NCBI GenBank assembly: GCA_937902315.1
Contig: CALGUG010000012.1
Coordinates: 124,001-188,000, forward strand
Reading direction: 5' to 3'
From: an uncultured Chloroflexales bacterium
GTDB taxonomy: Bacteria; Chloroflexota; Chloroflexia; Chloroflexales; Chloroflexaceae
Length of the DNA: 64,000 nucleotides
Shown: in pieces, positions 8,476-17,481 of the stretch
Numbering within the stretch: the first letter of the stretch is position 1
Layout of the letters: every line of letters starts with the position of its first letter
Notes under the pieces: model-generated
What the model was told of the DNA's origin: nothing
The model's database searches: none
The model's input: only the letters and a program-made list of their open reading frames with translations
Translations under genes and position numbers: made by a program

Positions 8476-10116
8476 ATGGTGTCTCAAGAACAATCTGCCC
8501 CGCCTCACCAGCCAGCTACACAGCACTTTGATGCTGTTGTAATCGGTGCAGGCTTCTCGGGCATGTACATGCTCTATCGCTTACGTGAGCTCGGGTTTCA
8601 CGTTCGAGTCTATGAAAGCGCGAGTGATGTCGGCGGCACATGGTACTGGAACCGCTATCCAGGAGCGCGCTGCGATAGTCCGAGTATACACTATTCCTAC
8701 TCGTTTTCTCCGGAGCTCGAACAAGAGTGGGAATGGAGCGAACGTTACCCCGCACAACCCGAGATTCTGCGATACCTCAACCATGTAGCCGATCGTTTCG
8801 ATCTCCGCCGGGATATCCAGTTCAATACGCGCATCGAAGCGGCCCACTTCGATGAAGCAAATATACTCTGGCGAATCTACACCGATAAGGGAGAGCAAGT
8901 AACAGCCACCTTCTGTATCACAGCGGTTGGCTGTCTTTCGGTTCCCAACATGCCCGATATGCCCGGGCTCGCGAGCTTTAAAGGCCAGGTCTACCACACC
9001 GGCTTGTGGCCGCACGAAGGGGTCGATTTCAGCGGCCTGCGAGTCGGAGTGATCGGCACTGGCTCGAGCGCGATCCAAGCTATCCCCGTAATCGCCGAAC
9101 AAGCTGCCCACCTGACCGTCTTTCAGCGCACCCCCAACTACGTCGCACCAGCTCGCAACCGCCCGCTTAGCGCCGAAGAGCTGGCCGAAATCAAAGCCCG
9201 CTACCGAGAGATTCGCCAAGCCGACCGCGAATCCTATTCGGGTATGAGTTGTTTTCCGCTTCTACGCAATAAATCGGCTCTCGATGCTACTCCCCAAGAG
9301 CGCCGCGAAGTCTTTGAAGAGGCCTGGCAGACCGGTGGTTTCTCCATTCTGGGGGCCTTTAACGACCTCAACACCAACATCGAGTCGAACTGTGAGGCCG
9401 CCGAATTCATTCGTCAGAAGATCCGCGAGATCGTTCACGACCCCGAAACCGCCCGCCTGCTCTGCCCGACCGACTATCCCTTTGGCACTAAGCGTCTGCC
9501 AGTCGATACCAACTATTTTGCGACCTTCAATCGCCCCAATGTGCGTCTCGTCGATATTCGTAGTGCGCCGATCGAAGAGATCACGCCGAACGGGCTACGC
9601 ACCAGCAACGAGCATTTCGAGCTCGATGTGATCGTGTTCGCCACCGGCTTCGACGCGATGACCGGCCCGCTGCTCAAGATCGATTTTCGCGGGCGCGACA
9701 ATCTCAGCCTGCGCGAAAAGTGGGCCGACGGGCCACGCACCTATCTCGGCTTGCAGACCCACGGCTTCCCCAATTTATTTATGATCACCGCCCCGGGCAG
9801 CCCGTCTGTGCTCACCAATATGCCCGTCGCCATCGAGCAGCATGTCGAATGGATCAGCGATTGTATCGCGTTTATGCGCCAAAACGACCTTACCTGTATC
9901 GAAGCCTGCAAAGTCGCCGAAGATAAATGGGTCGAGCATGTCAATCAAGAAGCCGATAAAACGCTCTACCCGCTTGCCAACTCGTGGTACATCGGCGCAA
10001 ATATCCCCGGCAAGCCGCGCATCTTTATGCCCTATACCGGGGGTCTCAACAACTATCGCAAGCTGTGCAACGAGATCGCAGCGAAAGGCTACGAGGGTTT
10101 TCAATTTCAGATCTAG
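8476..10116 (+). CDS. Type I Baeyer-Villiger flavin monooxygenase
   Basis: A 546-residue FAD- and NADPH-dependent monooxygenase. The N-terminal Rossmann motif is GAGFSG (residues 24-29), the type I Baeyer-Villiger fingerprint FxGxxxHxxxW is present as FKGQVYHTGLWP near 168-180, and the second Rossmann motif GTGSSA is near 194. Length fits the cyclohexanone/phenylacetone monooxygenase group. The reaction inserts one oxygen next to a carbonyl, turning ketones into esters or lactones. The serine hydrolase starting 58 bases downstream on the same strand would suit hydrolysis of such an ester. A leader GGAGAG precedes the start. Confidence 0.93.
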   Translation: MVSQEQSAPPHQPATQHFDAVVIGAGFSGMYMLYRLRELGFHVRVYESASDVGGTWYWNRYPGARCDSPSIHYSYSFSPELEQEWEWSERYPAQPEILRYLNHVADRFDLRRDIQFNTRIEAAHFDEANILWRIYTDKGEQVTATFCITAVGCLSVPNMPDMPGLASFKGQVYHTGLWPHEGVDFSGLRVGVIGTGSSAIQAIPVIAEQAAHLTVFQRTPNYVAPARNRPLSAEELAEIKARYREIRQADRESYSGMSCFPLLRNKSALDATPQERREVFEEAWQTGGFSILGAFNDLNTNIESNCEAAEFIRQKIREIVHDPETARLLCPTDYPFGTKRLPVDTNYFATFNRPNVRLVDIRSAPIEEITPNGLRTSNEHFELDVIVFATGFDAMTGPLLKIDFRGRDNLSLREKWADGPRTYLGLQTHGFPNLFMITAPGSPSVLTNMPVAIEQHVEWISDCIAFMRQNDLTCIEACKVAEDKWVEHVNQEADKTLYPLANSWYIGANIPGKPRIFMPYTGGLNNYRKLCNEIAAKGYEGFQFQI

Positions 10117-10174
10117 CTGCGACCAGAGAAACTATACACTACTCGTGTAGAACTGAAACGATAAGGGAAAAGAG

Positions 10175-11419
10175 ATGGTTCAAACCCAACAACAAAGCCC
10201 GGAAGCAGTCGGTATCAGCTCGCAGCGTCTCGAACGCATCAAACCGGCCATGCAAGCCTATATCGATAAAGGCCTTATCAAGGGCATCAACACGATGATC
10301 TTGCGGCGCGGCCAGGTTGTACACGCCGAAAGCTTCGGCTGGCGCGATCAAGAGGCCAACTTGCCCATGCAGGCCGATACGATCTTTCGCTTCTACTCGA
10401 TGACCAAGCCGATCATCTGCACAGCCCTAATGACACTCTACGAAGAAGGGCGCTTCTTGCTAACCGATCCAGTCGCCAAATATATTCCCGCCTTCGGTTC
10501 GGTCAAGGTGATGAACAAGGACGGCACGCTTAGCGAGCTGAGCAGCATTATGACCGTGCGCGACTTAATGGCGCATACCAGCGGCTTGACCTACGACTTT
10601 CTCGAAGACTATCCAGTCGCAGAGCTCTACCGCGAAGCGAAGTTGATGAACGATGGCAGCCGCACGCTCGAAGCCATCATCGACGAGCTAGCCAAGCTGC
10701 CGCTAGCCTTCCAGCCCGGCACCTCATGGCACTACAGCCTCGGCATCGATGTAGCCGCCCATCTCATCCAGATCATCTCGGGCCAAGCGCTCGGCGAATT
10801 CTTGGAAGAGCGTCTCTTTACTCCCTTGGGCATGGAAGACACCGCTTTTGCCGTTCCAGCCGAAAAGAAGCAGCGCCTCTCGGCCATGTATGGCCTGCCC
10901 GATCTCTTCGGTCCCGACCAAACCTTCTCCAAGCTCTTCCAAGCTTGGACAGAAGGCTACAACGAGCGAATCGACGTCTCAGAGTCCTACCCCGACGATC
11001 AGCCCGACACCTTTGCGCGCGGCGGTATCGGCCTCTACGGCACCATCGGCGACTACGCGCGCTTCGCCCAAATGTTGCTCAGTGGCAAAACAGCCGAAGG
11101 CGAGCGCATCCTCAGCCGCAAGACGCTCGAACTGATGCATAGCAACCACATACCAGCCGCGCTCTTGCCCTATACCCTCGGCGGCATGCCCAACCCGGGC
11201 TACGGCTTCGGGCTCGGCTCGCGCGTGGCGCTTGATCCAGCCGCCGCAGGTGTGCTCGGATCGGTCGGCGAGTTCGGCTGGGCCGGTGCGGCCAAGACCT
11301 ACTACTGGGTCGACCCGCGCGAAGAGATGGTCGGGCTCTACATGTGCCAGTCCATGATGAGCTTCGAGACACCCGACGCGGTCTTCCGCGCCCTAGCCTA
11401 CCAAGCCATCATCGATTAA
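10175..11419 (+). CDS. Serine hydrolase, beta-lactamase/esterase fold (family VIII-like)
   Basis: A 414-residue cytoplasmic protein of the serine beta-lactamase (class C) fold, with the SxxK motif as SMTK (Ser75, Lys78) and a tyrosine in WHYSLG at the usual YxN position. No signal peptide is present, so a role as true periplasmic beta-lactamase is unlikely; EstB-like family VIII esterases share these features. The position just after the Baeyer-Villiger monooxygenase suggests it cleaves esters made by that enzyme. That link is inference from order and spacing only. Confidence 0.88.
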   Translation: MVQTQQQSPEAVGISSQRLERIKPAMQAYIDKGLIKGINTMILRRGQVVHAESFGWRDQEANLPMQADTIFRFYSMTKPIICTALMTLYEEGRFLLTDPVAKYIPAFGSVKVMNKDGTLSELSSIMTVRDLMAHTSGLTYDFLEDYPVAELYREAKLMNDGSRTLEAIIDELAKLPLAFQPGTSWHYSLGIDVAAHLIQIISGQALGEFLEERLFTPLGMEDTAFAVPAEKKQRLSAMYGLPDLFGPDQTFSKLFQAWTEGYNERIDVSESYPDDQPDTFARGGIGLYGTIGDYARFAQMLLSGKTAEGERILSRKTLELMHSNHIPAALLPYTLGGMPNPGYGFGLGSRVALDPAAAGVLGSVGEFGWAGAAKTYYWVDPREEMVGLYMCQSMMSFETPDAVFRALAYQAIID

Positions 11420-11585
11420 GGCCCGCAGCAAAAGCGTTATGTCAATACAGAATATTATCTCACAGAGCGAGTAATTGCAGCTTACCCATGGCCACGACCG
11501 CCAGGGCCCACTACCTTCCTTGAATACAAATGAGAGCTGCAGATAAAGGCCACGTCGCCTGATTCGTGTTTACTCGCCTTCAACA

Positions 11586-11613
11586 AGGCTTGAAACGACA
11601 GCGTTTCAAGCCT
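11586..11613. terminator. Hairpin terminator candidate
   Basis: A perfect 12-bp stem (11586-11597 with 11602-11613), a 4-nt loop and a T-rich tail. It is 165 bases past the serine hydrolase stop, so it may end a long 3' region. Confidence 0.6.
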
Positions 11614-11644
11614 TTCCCTTTTACAAAAGCTTTCGCAATAGTTT

Positions 11645-11925
11645 GGCTCTCGCTCAGGCGGCTAAGTCTCTTCCTTCCATTCGGTCCCAGGCGCGTCCGC
11701 CTCCGGCTACCAACATCCCGCCCACCAAACGACGAAGCCGTTTCGCTGTTTTCGCTGAGGCCTTCCTGGTGCAGACACCAAGCAGTTTCAAACGCTGAAT
11801 TTCGTTGCATTCGCTGCATTCGCTGCCTAAAGCCGTCCGAGCCGAGCGTTGGCTGAGCTTGTTGAAGCCATGTGCGACCGTTCGTACCCTTCGACGGACT
11901 CAGGGTACGGACAGATACTCTCTCA
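11645..11925 (-). repeat. Core repeat copy 4 with long inverted partner at 63.5 kb
   Basis: The core is at 11692-11709 (G at the variable position). The block continues with a segment that reappears in opposite orientation at about 63525-63720, including the CCTTCGAC/GGGTACG palindromic part. No gene is present in it. Confidence 0.8.
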
Positions 11926-11978
11926 CAAGCTCGTGTACAATACGGCCAAGCATCAATCGCTCTATCTCAAGAGGAACC

Positions 11979-12971
11979 ATGACCGATCCAACTCCAACTC
12001 TCGATCAGTTGTTGGCCGATTTTCGCGGCGAGTGCCCGGGCATCAGCGCGCTCGTGCTCGAAAACGGCGCACCACTGCTTAGCATCACCTACGGCTACGC
12101 CAATCTCGAAGAGAAACAAGCCGCCACAAGCACCACAAACTATCGCCTCGCTTCGGTCAGCAAACAGTTCACCGCCATGGCCTGTATGAAGCTGGTCGCG
12201 GCTGGCAAGCTGTCCCTAAGCGATCGGCTGGCGCGCTTCTTCCCCGATGCTCCAGCCTTCTGGAACGAAATCAGCATCAGCGATCTGCTCTGCCACCGCT
12301 CGGGCCTGCTCGACTACGAAGAGCTGCTGCCAGCCGACCAAAGCGAGCAGGTACGCGACGAAGATGTGCTCGAGATTGTGCGCCCGCATCAACAGGGCTA
12401 TTTCGCGCCCGGCAGCAGCTACCGCTACAGCAACACGGCCTACTGTCTGCTGGCTCTGATCGTAGCCAAAGTCAGCGATCAAGCTTTCGGCGACTTCTTG
12501 CGCGAACAGATCTTCCTGCCCTGCGGTATGGCGCGCACCCTGCTCAACGATCAGGGCCGTACCCAAATCGACGAGCGCGCCTATGGCTATTCGCTGATCG
12601 ACGGCGTATGGCAGCGCACCGACCAAAGCCTCACCAGCGCCACCCAAGGCGACGGCGGCATCTATAGCTCGGTCAGCGATCTGGCCCACTGGGATTCAGC
12701 GCTCCGCTCGGGCATGCTGCTGCCCGCCGATCTGATGCAGCAGGTTTTCGCGGTCCATTCCGATACGAACGAAGCGGGCGTCGACTATGGTTTGGGTTGG
12801 TTTCTGCGTCGCGAGCAGCCGGTCGTCTACCACACGGGCGATAGCATCGGCTTCCGCACCACGATTCTGCGCCGCAGCGACCGCTCGCTGAGCGCGATCG
12901 TGCTGATCAACCGCAGCATCGCTGAGCCTTTGCAGATCGCCGACGCCCTGCTCGACAGCGTCTTAGAGTAA
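11979..12971 (+). CDS. Serine hydrolase, beta-lactamase fold
   Basis: A 330-residue protein with the SxxK motif SVSK (Ser59, Lys62), YSN (about 153) and HTG (about 285), the full triad of class C beta-lactamase/DD-peptidase-like enzymes. There is no signal peptide, so an intracellular esterase or peptidase role is more likely than antibiotic resistance. ATG at 11979 has GAGG close upstream; the longer frame from 11805 runs through the upstream repeat and is rejected. It is only a distant relative of the preceding hydrolase, so recent duplication is unlikely. Confidence 0.87.
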   Translation: MTDPTPTLDQLLADFRGECPGISALVLENGAPLLSITYGYANLEEKQAATSTTNYRLASVSKQFTAMACMKLVAAGKLSLSDRLARFFPDAPAFWNEISISDLLCHRSGLLDYEELLPADQSEQVRDEDVLEIVRPHQQGYFAPGSSYRYSNTAYCLLALIVAKVSDQAFGDFLREQIFLPCGMARTLLNDQGRTQIDERAYGYSLIDGVWQRTDQSLTSATQGDGGIYSSVSDLAHWDSALRSGMLLPADLMQQVFAVHSDTNEAGVDYGLGWFLRREQPVVYHTGDSIGFRTTILRRSDRSLSAIVLINRSIAEPLQIADALLDSVLE

Positions 12972-12979
12972 CAAAAAGT

Positions 12980-13007
12980 TGAGCTGTGCTCGATCGAGCA
13001 CAGCTCA
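12980..13007. terminator. Palindromic terminator, bidirectional
   Basis: A perfect 28-bp palindrome nine bases after the serine hydrolase stop, shared with the convergent STAS gene. Little T-run on the + side; A-run on the left would give a T-run for the minus strand. Confidence 0.75.
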
Positions 13008-13060
13008 CCCCCCACTACTTAGAGAGATTCCACTATCACCTTAGGCAAGGTTCCTCTTCG

Positions 13061-14113
13061 CTAATTGAGATGCAGAGCGTTTGTTGCTTGGCTGTAGACA
13101 AGCTCTGGCAAGCTGGTGGCGCCTTGCAGAGCATCGGCCAAGTCGCGATAGGTCGGTAGCTCGCCCAAGCTCACACCTAAGCCGACGATCGTTTCGGCCA
13201 CTTCGGGCCGTATTCCAACCAAAATCACCTCGGCACCCATCAGGCGCGCCGCTCGTACAACGCTCAAAATGCCCTGTGCCACCTCGCTATCAATCATCGC
13301 CACGCCCGTGACATCTAAAATCATCTGGCGGGCCTTCTGATCGTTGAGCGCGCTCAAAGCTCGTTCGCGCAGAAAGGCGATGCGTTCTTGATCGAGCGTG
13401 CCGATCAAGGGCATAACGATCGTTTTGGCGCTGATGGGAATAACCGGCACGCTGAGCGAACGAATATGCTCGTGCTGGCGTTGCAATTCGTCTAAGAGAT
13501 GGGCTTGCTCATCCATCAGGTGCGCCTGCTCTTGGGTGCGCTGCTCAAGCTCAGCTGTGCGCTCACGAACTTGCTTTTCGAGATCGAGATTCATATCGGC
13601 TAAGGCTTGAGCCGCATCCTCAGCGCGTTTAAGGGCCATCTCAACTTGGTGATTACTGGTGCCCTGCACAATACTCGCCAATACTATCCCTATAACAACG
13701 ATCAGATAAAAGGTCAGCGGCGTAAAGTTAGGGACTAGGCCGATTATGACGATGCGAGCCACAAAAGCCAAGAGGGTAATTATGCCTGTCGCGATCACCC
13801 AACGCACATCGCTGCAGACCAGCGCTAGAATCGGCGGCAAGAGCAGAGCGATATCAAGCCTCGGGTCAGTCGTCTGCATCAGGGTGAAGAGCGAAACCAA
13901 ACCGGTCACAGCGATCACCATTACTCGCGGAGCATGGTTCCAGCCAAGCCAGTAGCTCACCAGCACAACGAGGCCGAAACCAAAGCCGATCAGGTAAGGC
14001 ATCAATACAAACAGGTCTGCGGCTTCAAAGTATTGAACAACACTGATCGGCAGGCCGATTAAGCAGAGGAAAAGCAGATAGCTTAAGATGCTCTGGCGCT
14101 GAGATAGGTACAT
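13061..14113 (-). CDS. Membrane-anchored STAS domain regulator (RsbR-like)
   Basis: A 350-residue protein: about five membrane helices (residues 10-160), a coiled coil (about 165-225, rich in EQAHLMDEQ-type heptads), then a STAS domain (about 235-335). The STAS phosphorylation-loop region reads GVAMIDSEVA, like the IDT/S loop of RsbR and RsbS. RsbR-type proteins gate partner-switching stress cascades, and the membrane part could be the sensor. No kinase RsbT or phosphatase lies nearby. ATG at 14113 follows GGGAG and is preferred to TTG at 14125. Confidence 0.85.
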   Translation of the reverse strand: MYLSQRQSILSYLLFLCLIGLPISVVQYFEAADLFVLMPYLIGFGFGLVVLVSYWLGWNHAPRVMVIAVTGLVSLFTLMQTTDPRLDIALLLPPILALVCSDVRWVIATGIITLLAFVARIVIIGLVPNFTPLTFYLIVVIGIVLASIVQGTSNHQVEMALKRAEDAAQALADMNLDLEKQVRERTAELEQRTQEQAHLMDEQAHLLDELQRQHEHIRSLSVPVIPISAKTIVMPLIGTLDQERIAFLRERALSALNDQKARQMILDVTGVAMIDSEVAQGILSVVRAARLMGAEVILVGIRPEVAETIVGLGVSLGELPTYRDLADALQGATSLPELVYSQATNALHLN

Positions 14114-14304
14114 ATCTTCTCCCAATTCCGAGGCGCGGCCGCTATGAAAAGGCTTGGGTCCAGATCGCTGTCAGGGACTTATATGAAAGCTATATCAGCA
14201 ACATAGGTGCATCACTAGAAAATGAGAATACACAATAATTACCTAAAGCATAGCGTTTAGGATTCTACAAGCAAGTAAAGAATGAGTAATGAAATCATTA
14301 AAAT

Positions 14305-14327
14305 ATGCCCGCTTTGAGAGCGGGCAT
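14305..14327. terminator. Hairpin, possible terminator
   Basis: A 9-bp stem (14305-14313 with 14319-14327) with a 5-nt loop, upstream of the minus-strand STAS gene and downstream of the aminotransferase gene. Confidence 0.5.
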
Positions 14328-14365
14328 GCCGATTTCGGATCATAACAATTCCAGTTGCCTTCTTC

Positions 14366-14492
14366 AGCTTGCTGCGGCGAGGTCTTTCCCTTCCATTCGT
14401 TTCTTGGCGCGTCCGCCTACGGCTACCAACCTCCCGCCCACCAAACGAGGCTGGTAGCTGTGTGTGCCGAAAGACCTCCCCAAAACTAACGT
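14366..14492 (-). repeat. Core repeat copy 5
   Basis: Core at 14408-14425. The right flank has the GCTGTGTGTGCCGAAAGACC stretch also seen in copies 1, 2, 6 and 11, so this is a longer, less eroded copy. Confidence 0.85.
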
Positions 14493-14506
14493 TTCAAAAG
14501 GAAGCG

Positions 14507-15616
14507 CTAGAGGATGTGGGGCAAAAGCTCGAGATAACGCTCTATATCCTCCTCTGTCGCGTAAAGGTGTACCGAGCTACGCACGCGCCCGTCGCTGCCC
14601 CAAATCAAAACGTTTTTCTCAGCCGCCCGCAGTGCGACTGCTTCACTATCGGGGTGCAGAAAGCAGATATTACCAGCTCGCTCATCGGGCGGCTCGGGCG
14701 TAATCAGGTCGAGGCCGAGCTGTTGCATGCCAGCCCGCAGCTTGCCGCTCAGATCTAAAACATAGGCGCTGATCGCATCGATCCCAACCTGTTCTAAATA
14801 GGCCAGCGCGCTATCGAGAATATAGACATCGAGATGATTTGAGTTGCCCGCCTCGGCTCGAATGGCGTTGGGGCGCAGTTGGTAGCGCTCGGCTTGGTCG
14901 AGCAAGAGGGCGTTGGTGGTCGAACGCCAGCCCACACCCAAGGGCTCGAACGCGGGCCAGCGCCGCCGATTCCAAGCCAGAATGCCCATCGCCGTGCCCA
15001 ACAGCCATTTGTAGCAGCTGCTGACCACAAAGTCGCAATGCTGGCCCGGCACAGGCACAACGCCCAAACCGTGGGTCGCATCGAGCAGCAGGGCCGCACC
15101 ATGGCGATGCACCCCTTCGGCCAAGCGCGCGACATCGATGCGCTGACCCGAAAAGTAGCTCACATAGCTGGCCACAACCAAACGGGTACGCTCATCGCAG
15201 GCCGCGATCATCTCGTCGATCGAGAGGTAGGCGCGCTCGGTTTTGACGACGCGCAACTCGACGCCAAGCTTCTGCAGACGCGCTAAAGCGAACGAGCCAG
15301 AGGGGAACTCGATGTCGGCAACCACTACATTGTCGCCCGCCTGCCAATCAAAGGACGAAACGACTTGGCCGATGCCGGTCGATGCATTGCCGACCAAGGC
15401 GATATCGTCGCTTTCGAGCCCGAGCATGCCCGCCAGACGCTCGCGCACACGTGTATGTACCAGCTCGAATTGCGAACGCCCAACCATGCCGCCGCTTTTA
15501 TCGCGCCGAAAACGCGCGACCGCCTCGTCGTGTTGTTTCAGCCAAGGTGTCTCGCCGCCAGCCGCCAAATGGATATACTGATCGAGACCGACAAAATCTG
15601 TTTTGGGCACTAACAT
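14507..15616 (-). CDS. Aminotransferase class V, PLP-dependent
   Basis: A 369-residue fold-type I PLP enzyme of class V, the group of cysteine desulfurases, kynureninase and isopenicillin N epimerase-like enzymes. Key features are DATHGLGVVP (PLP-nitrogen Asp) and SSCYKWLLG (Schiff-base Lys), about 35 residues later. A cysteine desulfurase would need a mobile catalytic Cys loop, which I do not see, so an epimerase or aminotransferase/lyase role is more likely. ATG at 15616 has GGAG nine bases upstream. Cytoplasmic; the exact substrate is unknown. Confidence 0.85.
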   Translation of the reverse strand: MLVPKTDFVGLDQYIHLAAGGETPWLKQHDEAVARFRRDKSGGMVGRSQFELVHTRVRERLAGMLGLESDDIALVGNASTGIGQVVSSFDWQAGDNVVVADIEFPSGSFALARLQKLGVELRVVKTERAYLSIDEMIAACDERTRLVVASYVSYFSGQRIDVARLAEGVHRHGAALLLDATHGLGVVPVPGQHCDFVVSSCYKWLLGTAMGILAWNRRRWPAFEPLGVGWRSTTNALLLDQAERYQLRPNAIRAEAGNSNHLDVYILDSALAYLEQVGIDAISAYVLDLSGKLRAGMQQLGLDLITPEPPDERAGNICFLHPDSEAVALRAAEKNVLIWGSDGRVRSSVHLYATEEDIERYLELLPHIL

Positions 15617-15697
15617 TGGGGTCTTCTCCACCTTGTAGGGCTTATACAAGTTTGCCGAAGATTAAACAAGCCAGAGTGTTAGCAAAATCTGTTGTGA

Positions 15698-15831
15698 TAG
15701 CAAATCCGGTTGATTATTTTCTGTTTGGCCTTCGGCAGAGCGGAACTTGAAATCTTTTGTTTACACAAGCCTTTTCCCGCTTTGTCGTTTTTCTGCGCTA
15801 AGAACATGCAAGCCGTTACACGGATTCGGTA
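15698..15831 (+). mobile_element. MITE, 134 bp, TGA target duplication
   Basis: Ends are TAGCAAATCCGG and CGGATTCGGTA, flanked by TGA on both sides (15695-15697 and 15832-15834). It contains the TTTGGCCTTCGGCAGAG stretch shared by the family, but its central hairpin is deleted. Confidence 0.8.
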
Positions 15832-15877
15832 TGACTGCTCCATTTTCAGCGAGCGAGCCTCAATGGCAGCCTTGTGA

Positions 15878-16042
15878 TACCAAATTCGGTTGATTACTTT
15901 CTATTTGGCCTTCGGCAGAGTGGAACGTACCTCTTTTTGTTGTGTGCTATTTCGCGCTGTCGCGCGAAATAGCACACAACGTCTTTCCCTCGTTTTGTTT
16001 TCTCGCGTTAAGCAAATGCACGTCTTTCAAACGAATTTGGTA
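15878..16042 (+). mobile_element. MITE, 165 bp, TGA target duplication, intact hairpin
   Basis: The best-preserved copy besides the one at 61.6 kb. TIRs are TACCAAATTCG and CGAATTTGGTA (perfect 11-bp pair), flanked by TGA at 15875-15877 and 16043-16045. A perfect 18-bp hairpin stem with a 4-nt loop lies at 15940-15979. It is non-coding. Confidence 0.88.
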
Positions 16043-16063
16043 TGATTCAAGCAGCATTCGCGA

Positions 16064-16230
16064 TACGAAATCCGCTTGAATCATTGTATTTTGGGGCGGT
16101 CTCTCGACACACACTTACCACACCTTTGTTACGGGCGAGCTGTTGGTAGCCGTAGGCGGACGCGCTAGCAAGCCTCTTTGGGGAAGAGAGCAAGCCGCCA
16201 GAGTGCTAAAGTGATCAAGCGGATGTGGCA
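16064..16230 (+). mobile_element. MITE-like element with core copy 6
   Basis: Ends are TACGAAATCCGCTTGA and TCAAGCGGATGTGGCA, an imperfect inverted pair. Core at 16147-16164. Flanks are CGA and TGA, so a TNA duplication has one mismatch. It is the third element in a row in a 759-bp gene-free gap. Confidence 0.75.
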
Positions 16231-16312
16231 TGATCAATAGGATTTGCTATCAAACACTAGGCTAAGGTATAGAGTGTGTTGCTGAAATATAGGGGAGTGT
16301 AGCATAGAAACA

Positions 16313-16347
16313 AAAGGTTTGTTGCACATGGCGCGCAACAAACCTTT
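16313..16347 (-). terminator. Terminator of the nucleotidyltransferase operon
   Basis: A 13-bp stem (16313-16325 with 16335-16347), a 9-nt loop and a T-rich tail on the minus strand, 29 bases beyond the operon's last stop codon. Confidence 0.8.
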
Positions 16348-16375
16348 CTGAACCAGCTTATGCCAGCAAGCAGCT

Positions 16376-17167
16376 TTAGGACGCCGATCGGGAATGAAAA
16401 GGCCAAGTGGTATAGGGCGTCATATCGATTTGATGCAGGCTCAGCCATACGTTGAGGCCCTGCCAGAGGCGTTCGCAGCTCTCGATGATTAAATCGTTGT
16501 CGCTGAGTTGACCGCTCATCACCAGTTGGCACAGCGCTTCATAACCCTCGGGAAGATCGGGCAGTTGTAAGGATTCCTCGAGCATGCGCACACCGGTTGT
16601 GTAACAGAAACGGTGCGCCAAGCCGAGCATTAAGGCTACATGTTCAGCCATGTCACAGGCGATGCCGGGCAGCGCATAGTAATAGCCACTGGAACGCGCA
16701 TTGCGGATCTTGCCGATCCATTCGTAGACCTCGCCGATCGCCATGGCTGCGATGGTCTCGTGGAAGCGCTTGAGATCGACGGCCAACACCAATTGGCGCA
16801 GGTCTTGCAGCAGGTGCGGCTCGCCATACAGTTGTTGGGCGCGCAAAAACTTGCCTTGTCGCAAGGGCCATTTCATATCAACGACTTGGGCCCGTTGCAT
16901 AGCGCGATCGTAGCTATAGATATTAACTTCGGCCTTCCCTAAACCATAAACCCACTCTTCAGAATGATCGATATGGGTGCCTTCGACGATGCAAAAGAGC
17001 TCGATATCTGAAAAGGGAAGATCTTCTTGGCGCGCCATAGAGCCATAGAGGCCGATAGCGAGCAACTTCTGCCCATACGTTGCATGCAAATCGGCAATAA
17101 TGCGCTGAAGAACTTCCTCGCGTTGCGTATGTGTTTGGGCTTGGGGGCCATCACGCAAATCGTTCAT
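16376..17167 (-). CDS. Aminoglycoside nucleotidyltransferase, ANT(4')-I-like
   Basis: A 263-residue protein with full-length similarity to kanamycin nucleotidyltransferase. The nucleotidyltransferase motif is GSMARQEDLPFSDIE (Gly42, Asp54, Glu56), a third acid is in KAEVNIY (Glu80), and EVYEWIGK (Glu146, Glu149, Lys153) matches the segment holding the known catalytic base Glu145 and Lys149 of ANT(4'). The C-terminal HRFCYTT and LVMSGQLSD stretches are also family signatures. Known members transfer AMP to the 4'-hydroxyl of kanamycin, tobramycin and others. It is last in a three-gene operon, eight bases after its neighbour. Activity is likely but substrate range is unproven. Confidence 0.88.
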   Translation of the reverse strand: MNDLRDGPQAQTHTQREEVLQRIIADLHATYGQKLLAIGLYGSMARQEDLPFSDIELFCIVEGTHIDHSEEWVYGLGKAEVNIYSYDRAMQRAQVVDMKWPLRQGKFLRAQQLYGEPHLLQDLRQLVLAVDLKRFHETIAAMAIGEVYEWIGKIRNARSSGYYYALPGIACDMAEHVALMLGLAHRFCYTTGVRMLEESLQLPDLPEGYEALCQLVMSGQLSDNDLIIESCERLWQGLNVWLSLHQIDMTPYTTWPFHSRSAS

Positions 17168-17175
17168 TCGCTCAG

Positions 17176-17475
17176 TTACCTCTCAAGTAAACGTTCGCAA
17201 TAGCTTAGAACATCTTGGAGGATGCTGTCAGGGCAGCGCGGATCGTTGACAAAGAACCAGTATTCTCCGTATTGGTTGTTGATTGAGAATTCGTGGCCTG
17301 CATAGTTAAATTCGATCCAAGCCTCGAGCACATCGTCTGTAACAAAGTTGGTGAGCTCTGCACCCGGCAGCTTCGCGATATGATCACGCAGGTCGTACCA
17401 AGAGACCTCTTCCGGCATTCCGGCGAAATGGCGTGATCCATCGCCCATAATCAGTGAAAAAATTAACTCAGGCAT
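17176..17475 (-). CDS. Small conserved-looking hypothetical protein
   Basis: A 99-residue protein, acidic and beta-rich, with the notable stretch FSINNQYGEYWFFVNDP near residues 63-79. I do not recognise a named family. It sits between the P-loop kinase (six bases upstream) and the nucleotidyltransferase (eight bases downstream) and must be co-transcribed with them. A role as partner or substrate-binding accessory is possible but unsupported beyond position. Confidence 0.7.
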   Translation of the reverse strand: MPELIFSLIMGDGSRHFAGMPEEVSWYDLRDHIAKLPGAELTNFVTDDVLEAWIEFNYAGHEFSINNQYGEYWFFVNDPRCPDSILQDVLSYCERLLER

Positions 17476-17481
17476 AGTATA

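Noticed and set aside
11805..11978. N-terminal extension of the second serine hydrolase
   Set aside because: The extension is translated repeat sequence; a good ribosome site and family alignment support ATG at 11979.
10175..12971. Beta-lactam resistance from the two serine hydrolases
   Set aside because: Both lack signal peptides, which periplasmic or secreted beta-lactamases need; an esterase role fits better.
14464..14758. Frames overlapping the class V aminotransferase
   Set aside because: They are on the opposite strand of a well-supported gene and show no family features.
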